Of a stretch of 64,000 nucleotides of DNA, positions 23,101-32,631 are shown piece after piece. The DNA is from Whitmania pigra (Eukaryota; Annelida; Clitellata; Hirudinida; Haemopidae): assembly GCA_021613335.1 (NCBI GenBank), contig JAJTWR010000332.1, positions 229,501 through 293,500 of the forward strand, in the 5' to 3' direction. Position numbers and translations under genes: made by a program. Numbering within the stretch: the stretch's first letter is position 1; every line of letters starts with the position of its first letter. The notes below the pieces were generated by a model, which was given only the letters and a program-made list of their open reading frames with translations, had not been told where the DNA came from and did no database searches.

Positions 23101-23923
23101 TTCTTGTGATAAGCTTGAATTAATGGATGTGTCTCCTAAGTGCAACCAATACTGAATAAAATGCTAGTAAATGCTACTAATTCGAGACAAACAATACACG
23201 ATTGTAAAAAGTTATTGGATTTTATTCAATTTCATGTTTAACACATGCCAGTATTTTAATGAGAACTTTGAATAAGCTCTGTTTTTCACGTGATTATGCC
23301 GATAAAGATGTCAGCGATGTGACCCGTTGAATATTTCAGACAAGAAGGGAGCCTTGAAGACTCCAACATAAACTCAATATCTAACTTTCTTCTTCCCCTG
23401 GAAACTGACCTTTCCAATTCAACTGACGAAGGTCACGTTGCTGATGGCATCGGAGTAGGATATAGGTTTTCCAAGTCCTCGTCTGAAAGGGAAAAAATGC
23501 TGCAATTGAGGAAGAAGAACCTTATTGAGGATGCCAGGAGGTGGTTCATAATTGTTTCATAATCGATCTTGCTTATAATAATCTGATAATTTAGTAAGCA
23601 TTTAATATATAATAATAATTGAATATCATTTGATTGATATTTTATTATTCAGGAAATATTTGCAAAAGAATAACTTGCCTCCTGTAGCAGCTAAATCTCA
23701 CTCAACCAGCCACAAGAAGGGTCTGCTAAGACGCAGCACCCAATCACAAGCTGCAAGTGATAGGGCATGGAATCGAGCTGAACCAAGAGTCTTTAACCAT
23801 GTTAGCTTGTCGAGTGAAGATGTCAGACAAAGACCTTTCTTGAGAAATGGGACTGAGGGGTCTCCAGTGGATGGTGCAGATTCTCCTTCCGACGGCAGAC
23901 CTCTTGGCTTTCTCAATGAATGA
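17182..23923 (+). CDS. AMFR: AMFR/gp78-type ER E3 ubiquitin ligase, 765 aa
   Basis: Fifteen exons: 17182-17421, 18385-18477, 19253-19417, 20485-20640, 20862-20902, 21111-21243, 21362-21495, 21568-21678, 21754-22019, 22281-22381, 22451-22576, 22748-22889, 22953-23070, 23340-23540, 23653-23923. All phases agree; total 2298 nt. The N-terminus MPLLSLVRLPLPNLRTY matches the AMFR start, followed by several membrane segments (to about 310). The RING-H2 has Cys337, Cys340, Cys352, His354, His357, Cys360, Cys371, Cys374. The CUE domain (about 480-522, REIFPNYPASVV) binds ubiquitin. RFSKSSSEREKMLQLRKKN (about 652-670) with the following basic residues corresponds to the p97/VCP-interacting motif. AMFR marks misfolded ER proteins for degradation together with p97. 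Regions after the CUE are acidic and less conserved; the C-terminal about 80 residues are longer than in vertebrates. Confidence 0.95.
22065..22255. mobile_element. MITE in AMFR intron 9, flanked by TTTTGAC
   Basis: About 50 bp at each end are inverted copies rich in CCCGTCA, AATAGCCC and GCGACAAAAT words. The 7-bp word TTTTGAC lies on both sides (22058-22064, 22256-22262). The element is about 191 bp, has no coding capacity, and nearly fills the intron between exons 22019 and 22281. Confidence 0.75.
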
Positions 23924-24865
23924 GATTGGAAGACAAATGTGGTAATTTAATATGCTCCATTTAGTTTAATGGGAATACCAGTAATAATTATAATATTGAT
24001 ATTAATGGCTGAGAATTTAACGACAGTTTTCACCGATTGGAATACTTTGCATCTGAGGGTTGTCCTTTCGTAAAAATTCTCACCTCCAATGTTGGGACAA
24101 GCTGATGACTTCGTTCTGCTGCAGTTTTTGTTGAATTTTTTAAGATTTAAATATTGTTTTGCACCCTGACAGTTGTAATCCATTAATGAGGATGGTGAGA
24201 AAATATTAAACCATCATTCGATAACCGCAGTCTTTGTGATCAACTTCCCGTAACTTTTGATGCTTGAAATTGTATCGTGAGGTTTTGGGTTTTCAGTTCA
24301 TTTGCGGAGTTGTGCTGTTGTTTGGCCCCATCTTAATTTCCATTTTGTCTCCATTTGATAAGTGACTTGATGTAGATAACAATATATTTCATTTCCTCAG
24401 ATTCATAGAATAATAATACCATTATTATTGCCACTTTTGATTTCATTTCTAATACATGCTGCATTATGTAACCATTTCATTAACTAACCATACTGACTAA
24501 TTGTCATTTCCATTGCGTTACCTTAGATTGGCATCCTACGATGTAAACTAGCCATGTTTAAAAGTTTGAGAGAGTATTGACACACTCTTGGTGTTGGTTA
24601 CTAATAAATTCTTATTTCCTGAACTGGTGTCTGGTCTTGGAGACAATTTCTATTTGTTTTTATGGCATTAATTAGGCTGCTCAAGGTGATGAAAAAGCCA
24701 ACCTTCACACAGTTATGCATGGGGGGAGAGTGGCAAGCACACGGGAACCTGCTAGTCTTATCAGTTATTTATAATTGTTATAATGTCATCATACCTGGTT
24801 AATTTCAGTGATAATGACTTACAAACTCGATATGCTCGCTGGTAATATTATTATTATTATTATTA
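23924..24865. other. AMFR 3' untranslated region and spacer
   Basis: No further coding exon. AATAAA at 24603-24608 is a plausible AMFR poly(A) signal, about 680 bp after the stop codon. An (ATT)n run at 24846-24867 abuts the hAT remnant. Confidence 0.5.
24603..24608 (+). terminator. Candidate AMFR polyadenylation signal
   Basis: AATAAA in the AMFR downstream region. No closer strong candidate stood out. Confidence 0.4.
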
Positions 24866-25492
24866 TTTGCCTCAAAAGCCATTCAAGCAAATGTGGCTAG
24901 TTGCCCAGATGAACTGCAGCTGGAAATTATTGAGTTGCAAGAAAATGAACTCCTTAAGGACAAGTTCAAAGACGGACTGATGGATTTTTACCTGTTTTGC
25001 TTTCCTAATGTCAAAACTTTTGCATCAAGGTACCTTTCAATCTTTGGGACAACATATTTGTGTGAACAAACATTTTCAAGAATGAAATGCGTGAAGAACA
25101 ATTTGAGAGCAAACTTATCCGATGATAATCTCAGGTCACTGTTGATGTTAGGGACATCAAATGAAAAGCCAAAAATGTCTGCTACTTTGGCATCCAGGAA
25201 AAAATTTTACCATTCCCACTAATGCGGGTGTTTATGTGTAGTTTATCAATATGTTATTAAATACTAACTGAATAAATAATATTAAATAAATAACTGAAAA
25301 GAACATCTATAAAGAAAGGTTGGACAAGTGAAGCAGATGTGTAACGAGAAAAAAATTCCACAGCCAATGTTCCTGCACTGTATTTTGATTTGATTCTTTT
25401 TTTTTGTTTGGACCTCGAGTGTGTATTCGGTCTTCAAACTGCGGTTTGGTAGTTAATGCCCTCGGGATGAAAAGTTGGGAAACCCCCGTCTT
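24866..25492 (+). pseudogene. 3' remnant of a hAT (Charlie-like) transposon
   Basis: An open stretch to 25222 encodes the C-terminal hAT dimerisation domain (TTYLCEQTFSRMKCVKNNLR, then NLRSLLMLGTS, ending KKFYHSH). The frame continues upstream of any ATG to about 24866, where it stops at an (ATT)n tract, so the N-terminal transposase is missing. The right end, read in reverse from about 25492, is GACGGGGGTTTCCCAACTTTT, like hAT-Charlie termini. Dead 3' fragment. Confidence 0.75.
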
Positions 25493-26306
25493 AGATCGTC
25501 ACTTTTACTTGTTTCATGGCGTTCACATTATACCAACGAAAACAGTAAACCCACAAAGACAAAAGACAGGATGAATGAACAGGAGTATTTCTCTAGAGTA
25601 TCTGAAAAATAATTTAAGTTCAAACCCTAAAGGAATGTACTAGGCCAGAAAATCCCAAACCATCTGAGAGCCATTCTCCTGTACTACTAACATATGTTCC
25701 AAATGCGGCAACCCGAACGGAAACCAAACAAGAATCTTGAAAAGAAAAACAAGGACAAGGTCAAACAAACAGCATAACACGACCAACTAAACAAACTGAA
25801 AAATCAGCCATTCTAGACGAACCAAATGTTCACCAATTTAATGTTAGGGCTCGAACTATGAACGAAAAATTCCAAGGAGACAAAAATTAGTGACTGGAAA
25901 TGTTTAGCAACATCTTGAAAGTCTTATCAGAACGCGTCAATGAGGATGAGAGCCCACAAGAAACCAAGACCACGGTCATGGCCAACATCTCATCATGAAT
26001 AATACAATAAATATTATTTAATGGAAATGTCAGAGCATGAGTCACAAAAGATATGAATTTATAAATTCCTTAAATGCACGAAAACTACCAGACATCTACA
26101 AAAGACATCTCTAAAAAAGTTAACTGAATTTTAAAATACCAGGCTATAACATAGAAAGGCTGGACCTAAACGACGAAGAACGTCTTGGACTCATCCTCAC
26201 ATGCATCAGGGGTGGCATTGCTTTTAAAAGCCTTGTCGTTTCAGATGAACTAAGCTGCTTCATTATCTTAATTCGCACAAAATCAGGCGTACTTAATGTA
26301 CTAAAC

Positions 26307-26952
26307 CAGGGGTCTCAAACTCAAATTGCTCCGCGGGCCAAGTATTGACTTCTAAAGTTCCTCGAGGGCCGCATAGCCAGAACTTGTTTAAAATGATAAA
26401 AAGTCAATAAACAAGACAACGTAATAAGAACGTAGTGCTTTACAAACTTTCTAAAATCCATTTATTACAAATGAAATGTAGTCAATTTATGTATCGTTTT
26501 TGGCGTATCTGTATTTGGTTAACTTAGGTTTCAGTCACTTTCTGTACTGACTGCTGACCTGGAAGCGTTTTGCGTCAGCAAGGGCATCAATACTAGGTTT
26601 GATTTTGTGAGAAAAAACCAATCTCAGCGTTGCTTGCAAATGTTCATTAGTGAGCTGTGACCTCAGTACAGACTTGTTAACTTTCATGGATGAGAAAAAT
26701 TGTTCACATGCATATGTACTGCCTGGCAGTAACTGCCAAACATTGCAAGAATCCTTGCAGTAGCAGAGAGTAACCTTGGAAATCTTTCTCGTGACTCTCG
26801 AAGGACTACGAATAAATAAGTAGGTAAGATTTTCTCCTGGTTAAGATGGCGCTTTTGCAAAAGTTCAAACACCGGCAATAGAACAATTGAAAAATGAAAT
26901 GTAAATTTTTATTAATATGTATTCGTCGAGGGCCGCGTGTTTGAGAGCCTTG
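26307..26952 (-). mobile_element. Non-autonomous hAT (Charlie-like) element, TACTAAAC duplication
   Basis: A 646-bp element bounded by the perfect 8-bp repeat TACTAAAC (26299-26306, 26953-26960). Ends are inverted, CAGGGGTCTCAAACTC on the left and CAAGGCTCTCAAACACGCGG on the right (reverse strand). It retains only the 3' end of a minus-strand transposase. Removing the element and one repeat copy restores the surrounding LINE reading frame. Confidence 0.9.
26535..26750 (-). pseudogene. hAT transposase C-terminal domain
   Basis: On the minus strand the dimerisation signature STYACEQFFSSMKVNKSVLR is followed by LTNEHLQATLRL and IKPSIDALADAKRF, then a stop at 26535-26537. Upstream the frame degenerates. 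It matches the same domain as the fragment at 24.9 kb but with clearly different residues, so these are two distinct hAT families or lineages. Confidence 0.8.
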
Positions 26953-27190
26953 TACTAAACTGTCACATTCCTCCAGCCAGAAATTTCTCGCACGAACAAA
27001 TCCGGAAGATAATAGACCACAAAAAATCTTTGTGAAGACATTAATGCTTACTTCCCTATATTCCTATATACATCGACGCCAGAGGCAAAATCATCGAGGA
27101 TCTGATACATGCGGACATGTATTAGTATCCTTAAACACAGGGGAAGGCACGCTTATGACCACAAAAAAGCTACCATCACTTAAGGCATAC

Positions 27191-27752
27191 TATAGTATTT
27201 CAGGTTGAAGTCTGAGCTTTTGATTTTATATTTTTAATTTGATGACAATCGGTCGAGTGTGTCACATTTTGGCTTTTGATCCATTTCTATTACTTTTGAT
27301 CTATTATTACTTACTCATTGCGACATAATAAATAGATTGATGTTATTGGCGTTAAAGAAGTACCAGGTCATGTAGGGGAAAGATGGTAAAGTAGATATTA
27401 AAAATAAATTCACTTCCTGTAGTTTTCGGGGTTAGGGTCTCTGTCAGGTTTTGAAGCAGCACAACCATCGTCGATATAACGACATAATCCTCGATATCAT
27501 TATGACCGTGTCGATAAAACAGGATGCTAGAAACAAATACGCATTGATTACTCTAAGCCCACTTTTCAAGCTAATTTTCCATCTTTTAATCTTAACCAAA
27601 ACCCAACCCACAACTTTAAAGTCAACAATTTCAAGCATCACAGATACAACCATTCAAATTGTGTTTGACTATTTTTTCCAACCAAAGAGAAGAAAAATTA
27701 ATGTCGAATTAATAATGCAATATTGCAACAATATCACATCTTGGACAGCTGT
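27191..27752. other. Spacer with no supported gene
   Basis: A 110-codon plus-strand frame at 27451-27783 has no recognisable features and overlaps the last exon of the minus-strand HIEL gene, so it was not called. Nothing else was seen. Confidence 0.4.
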
Positions 27753-28938
27753 TTATAGCTCTATGTGGGGGTTTCCGAAATGAGCTGTAGGGTGCTCCAT
27801 GTAAACAGCCAAAAACTTGGCATTCAGGACAAATTCCATCTTCATGTCTAACTGTAAAAGTTGCAAAGAAAATTAAAGTTAAATCAATGATAAGTTATTT
27901 TATAAATATTAATTTTGTATCATAATAATTATTAATTATATCATTTATAAATTTTTAATTTTCAGATGAACATGGGTCAAGCAGAATCATCACATGTTAC
28001 AGTAGCACTTTACGAAATATAATATACTTTTGATCGGACAAACAAGAGGAGGTTATAAACGAAAGCTCAGCAAAGCCTTGTAGTTGACTGCAAGTGAATT
28101 AGACGATTCTAAAGCTGCTATGTTAGATGACGCAATTAAAACTAGTCGAATGATCGAACTCCAAAATAGTAGTTTTACACCAACAAAATTTGATTATCAC
28201 AAACCATTCGCTGATATGCTGCATGAGCACCAAGAGCGGCACCTTTTCCAACCAATTTGCTACCATCTGCATTGACAATGTTTAAATAGATTAAATAGAT
28301 AAAAATTTAAATCATCTATTTAAATGATAGTGTACAATTAAATTATTAGAGAATAACGTTTACTTCAATGAGGTTAATGTAATTTTTATCTGGTACAATC
28401 AAAATTACAAATGTGTTTTAAGTAAATGATGTGTACCTTCATTGAGAACAACATAAGGCACCTTCATACCAGACCAAGGTGCAACATTCACAGTGAAGTG
28501 ATCAATGAGGCTGTAAATAACAACACTATTTAATTAAAAATCCTCTTTCAATCATTTGCAAAAAAAATTATTAAAAAAAGATATTCCAAAAATTGTTGAC
28601 TGAATGTTGACCTGTGAATGGAATCAATGTGTTCCTTAGTGGAAAGGAAGAAAGCCCAACCCAGTTTGTGATTATCAAATTCTGACAGGTTGAGGATCAA
28701 TGCAGTTTCTTCAGGAGATGTGACGCCCAAAAGCTTATAACTGCTAATAAACAGTTTCAAATAAGTTATTACATAATTTATTTTCAATGATATTACCACA
28801 AAATAATTACTTGTCTTTGAAAATATCTCCAATCCTTTGCTTCAGTAACCATGTAGTTGAGATTTTGTAAAAGTCATCTAGAACAACAGCAACAACCATA
28901 TTGCCCTCTCTGTGAGCTTTTTTAATTTCATGAAAAGC
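27753..28938 (-). CDS. Unrecognised protein ending in HIEL, 3' five exons
   Basis: Five exons on the minus strand: 28811-28938, 28612-28740, 28437-28510, 28181-28266, 27753-27851. All junctions are GT-AG and phases agree (516 nt, 171 codons plus stop), which is strong support for a real gene although I do not recognise the family. Blocks include MVVAVVLDDFYKISTTWLL, LGWAFFLSTKEHIDSIHR, VAPWSGMKVPYVVLNE and KLVGKGAALGAHAAYQ. The C-terminus is HIEL, which in some ER-luminal proteins acts like KDEL for retrieval, so a secretory-pathway location is possible. The exon at 28181 uses a GTGTAA donor; an alternative GTTTGT donor upstream keeps the same phase. The 5' end is missing: upstream sequence is filled with LINE relics, so the start may lie beyond them or the gene may be truncated. 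Confidence 0.55.
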
Positions 28939-29295
28939 CTACACGCAAGATAATTTACAGAACTTAAAATTTTATTGTAAACAATATTGAGGTAAAAATG
29001 TAGTTCAAAAGCTTTAATAATTAAATTAGAAGTATACTAATTTCATAACATAAAGTCAACATGAAATTAAACTTAAATTATTGAAATATATATGTGATAT
29101 TAATGACATTAAGACTATTTTTATTTATATAATTATAACTTCATTAAAAGGGCCATAATTAATTAAAATCACTTTCAAATTAGTGAAATATAACTTAAAT
29201 TACAATTTTAAAAAATTTTAAAAATTAAAATTTAAAAAAAAATAAAATTAATTCAATAAAATAACTTTAATTTAACTAATTTAAATTTAATCTGT
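28939..29295. other. AT-rich spacer upstream of the HIEL gene exons
   Basis: Very AT-rich with many TTTAAATT-like words. If the HIEL gene is intact, this would be intron. No exon is supported. Confidence 0.35.
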
Positions 29296-29665
29296 CCGTT
29301 CCTTTCCAACGACATGTCTTCAATCTTAATAGCTCTGAGGCCATGTTGCAACTACACTGGCTATCCATACATAACCGAGTCATTAAAAAAATATTCTTAC
29401 TCATTTATCAAACCTTGACATCATCCAACCCATCACAGTTATCTCATTTATTACCACCAAATCTCTTATCATCTTCTCTCATATTCCATAATTCACCTTC
29501 ATCAACCAGTTCATAAATCAACTGAGACTTTCCCATGCCTCGCCCACTGTCTGGAAAAGCCTGCCTCCCATTCAGTCCCAGCCGACACTCGAGCTCTTCA
29601 AGCATCAACTCAAGACTCATCTCTTCAGACTGCCCAAGAAACAAGGCACCTTTTAGTCTATGCTT
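29296..29665 (+). pseudogene. LINE reverse-transcriptase C-terminal remnant
   Basis: A plus-strand frame with the familiar LINE tail order: LQLHWLSIHNRVIKKIFLL, then after a frameshift RLSHASPTVWKSLPPI and FKHQLKTHLFRLPK before a stop. This is the HWLPv..Ri.fK...R..shAaP.vWNsLP...FK..LKThLF signature. At least one frameshift is present. Dead. Confidence 0.75.
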
Positions 29666-29879
29666 CAGGTGCCAAACACAGAACTTTTATTGTTATTTTT
29701 GAGGCTTCTCATGAAGTTTATTATCCCCATAAAAAACAATCCGAAATAATCCGAAAATGTTTGAAGTCCCCAGCATGACTGGAGATTTCCATGGGACTAA
29801 TCTAAAAAAAACTTAACTAAATAACAATTTAAGTAAAAATTGTACAATTGTACATGCTCCATTCCTTCAAATAAAAACT

Positions 29880-30375
29880 GATGTCCTCAAGAAGGAAACC
29901 CAGGAACGAAAATGTAATTCAGTTCAGACCTTCTGCTGTAGGGATGGAAAAACCCAGGTTGACCATTGATCTTGACCACCCATTTGCTGCTTCCTCCTTT
30001 TTGATCGAGTTCTTTTGTGTTTCTGAAAACAAATTCTTGTGTTCTTCATTCTTACTTTGAAAGTTCCTGACTAATAATTATTCTTCTAAATTATCCACTT
30101 TCTTTCAATTTGTTGCAGTTGTCCAACTCACAGTAGGCTAGTTTTCAAATTTAATCAACAATGGTTTTGTTCTTGAAGACTCAATTTTTTGGCCAATCCT
30201 GAACATTTCCAGGATTTCCTTGCCCATTTTCTTTCAGGTGATTTCTTTCAAAAGTTTTGACACAATTTCTTTATCTTTTAACTTTTCAACATCTTCTGTT
30301 AAGTTGACAATGATGTTTTGTCTTTTTTGTCTCTCATTATTGTTGGCATCGTCAGGAGATCCTGGGATTATCATC
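29880..30375 (-). pseudogene. Possible retroelement ORF1 remnant
   Basis: On the minus strand the 5' part reads RQKRQNIIVNLTEDVEKL, then after a stop KEILEMFRIGQKIESSRTKP and LLIKFENS. Further on comes an NTKELDQKGGSSKWVVKING block. The pattern (RRNNIIv...e, RiG......RPLLi.F) resembles the RNA-binding ORF1 protein of some LINEs. Stops show it is inactive. It could instead be a decayed host-gene relic. Confidence 0.45.
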
Positions 30376-31825
30376 ATCATCGCCATCGCCATCACTATCA
30401 TCATCATCGTCATCGTCATCATCATCATCATATCAGTGTTGTTTCATTATTTTAACCTTAATTTCAACAAAATAATCTCAATTAAGTTACATTACTCTAA
30501 TTAAACTTTAATTTCAGAAAAATAATTTAAAAATCATTAAAGTAATTTGAATTTCAAAAAAATAATTTTAATTTAAGTTATATTTCACTAATTAAACATT
30601 AATATCAAGAAAGTAATTGTAATTTCATTAAAATAATTTTAATTCAATAACATAATTTTAATTTCAACAAAATAAAATAAAATAATTTTATATTTTATAT
30701 AATTAAAATAATTTTAATTTAAGTTATATTTCACTAATTAAACATTAATATCAAGAAAGTAATTGTAATTTCATTAAAATAATTTTAATTCAATAACATA
30801 ATTTTAATTTCAACAAAATAACTTTAATTTCAAGTAATTGTAAAAAGTAATTTTCAAAATAATTAGAATCTCATTATCTGCGGCAAAACATAATTTAATG
30901 AACAACCCTTTCTGGTCTGGTTTGACCCATTTTTTCCCGAAATCCCAAAAACTTGGCTTGAAATGATAGATTTTAAGAAATATTAGTAAATAGCTCCCGA
31001 AACAAGCCTCGGTACTCGCGGCCCTTTTCGCGCCTTAAATGTGTCCTTCTGCAGAAAAAGATTAACCAGTTTAGTTAAATTATCATAGTTTTTTAAAGAA
31101 AATTTTAATATGGATATAAATCTTAATTAATATTTGTTTAAACTTTAATTTTAACTTTTTTAATGTACTAATTACGAATATAATTTTGTAAATTAGTTTA
31201 AGGTATTTATTACTTTGATGATGCTTTATAAAAATGACTCCTGGTTAATACGTGTATTATCAACCACAATATAGGCCACATTTTGTGAGACCCGTGATTG
31301 AAACACAAGTTTAAGGATTGTTCACAGATCAATATTTTAATATTTTGTTTTGTGCCACTCATTCAAACTGTTTGCAATACTATAAGCAAAATTAGCAATC
31401 AAATTTTAATATTTGGCCGCAATTCGTTTATTTCGAGCCTCATTTCTTCTATTACTGCGAGTTGGGCTGGGAATGTCATTTTGGGAAACAAAATAGCAAT
31501 AGCTGTCTTATGACTTTGTGAAATACAATGAATTAGAATTCAAATTGGCTTTTGAATATCTACAACACGAGGTAGATAAACATGCAGCCTTTCTCATTTC
31601 AAATTATTCTGGCAGCTATAACCTAAGTAACTGCAGACTCTCCACTCATGGACATCTAAATCTAGCTTTTCTTTTCACCTGTTTGCACAAATGTTCACCT
31701 CTCGGATAAGTATTCTGACTCTATCTCGAGAGTTTATTACTTCCACTTACATATTTCAGGGGAGGCAGAGTAGGAAATAAAAAAATTAACCATATGTGAA
31801 AAAGAAATTCACAGATAACTACAGT
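30376..31825. other. AT-rich stretch with local duplication, no gene
   Basis: Contains a short ATC/GTC microsatellite (about 30367-30431) and a 146-bp tandem duplication (30561-30830). A few short frames near 31300-31710 have no features I can tie to a gene. Confidence 0.4.
30561..30830. repeat. Tandem duplication, about 146-bp period
   Basis: A stretch beginning AATAATTTTAATTTAAGTTA at 30561 recurs at 30707 and the two copies run in parallel for about 124 bp, with almost no differences. They are separated by an AT-rich linker. Confidence 0.85.
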
Positions 31826-32020
31826 TAATTTATAAAATGCCATGTGTGCAGCATCAGAAGCGCCTTGTGACCGTTTCCCGGTTTGGCGATGAGCTCGCAG
31901 GAATGACTTATGTCTGTGGTGGTCACTTGCGGATTTGGGGGGGACAGAGTGTGACATGGGAGAGGGGGGTTTAAAATGGTCCAAAATAGCGTGACATACT
32001 TTACGGACGGCCCCTCAGTA
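31826..32020. repeat. Degenerate SINE tail plus GCGGATTTGGGGG repeat
   Basis: 31826-31890 resembles the tail of the TATATAGCGCC SINE family (AGAAGCGCC arm, CCGTTTCCCGG). 31930-32020 has TTGCGGATTTGGGGGGG and a CCAAAATAGCGTGACATACTTTACGGACGG phrase in pieces, similar in style to MITE ends such as 13515-13710. No matching partner end or target duplication found. Confidence 0.35.
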
Positions 32021-32631
32021 GTGAAAGTAAATAGGAATTTAAAGTGTCAAAAGGCATTCAGAAAAAGAGAGTTTAGCCGAAAATGCCTTTTTTAATTAAT
32101 ATTTTTGATTTTTTTTATATTTTAAGTGCAATGTCTAGTTAATTATTTAATTTTTAGTTGGCTGCGCACCTCAAGACGACTCTTTCCCCAAACTAAAGAT
32201 TCGATGACGACTTTATGGATCGCTTGGATTGTAAAAGATGGTTCAAATTTCTTAAATAATTTACTTCATCTGGATTGGAAAGAAAGTCGATTCTTTAAAA
32301 ATAATTTTATGTGACATATTGATAACCATATTAATTGATTGGATTAATCAACAGATCTTGATCTTTTTGATTATATGGAAATGTTAAGTTATTAAGATTT
32401 TTCATTGTCATACTAATGGGCAATAGCTATATTTAAAGTTTTTGAATTTAATATTTACAAACTGCTTCAAAAAAATATTTCGCTTGAACATTGACGTTAT
32501 ACCTATGAGATGACAGCAACTTTTAAAATAGAACCGATAGAAAATGTGAACTACGTGCCTAGTTTATCGTATGAAGTAATTACAGGAAAACTAATTTGGT
32601 TGTATGTATTTCACTTAATTCAATGTAATAA
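32021..32631. other. Upstream region of Cab45/SDF4 gene
   Basis: No supported exon. Expected to hold the promoter and 5' UTR of the gene starting at 32632. Confidence 0.4.

Larger units (their letters stand above)
25560..27190 (+). pseudogene. Decayed LINE with endonuclease-domain remnants
   Basis: Heavily broken reading frames. A CSKCGNPNGN knuckle-like piece is near 25700. Around 26140-26306 the frame runs LDLNDEERLGLILTCIRGGI, and from 26961 it continues with CHIPPARNFSHEQI. Later come IDARGKIIEDLIHADM and an LNTG...T-like block. The order (RGGI, YxPP, RG..l.dli, LNxGxxT) is that of an apurinic-type endonuclease of a non-LTR element. A hAT element (26307-26952) interrupts it. Inactive. 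Confidence 0.6.

Noticed and set aside
28084..28275. A 63-codon plus-strand frame
   Set aside because: It is antisense to an exon of the HIEL gene; the minus-strand exons have consistent splice phases, this one has none.
30234..30431. Methionine-rich 65-codon frame start
   Set aside because: The Met run is a microsatellite; only the later part resembles an ORF1 remnant.
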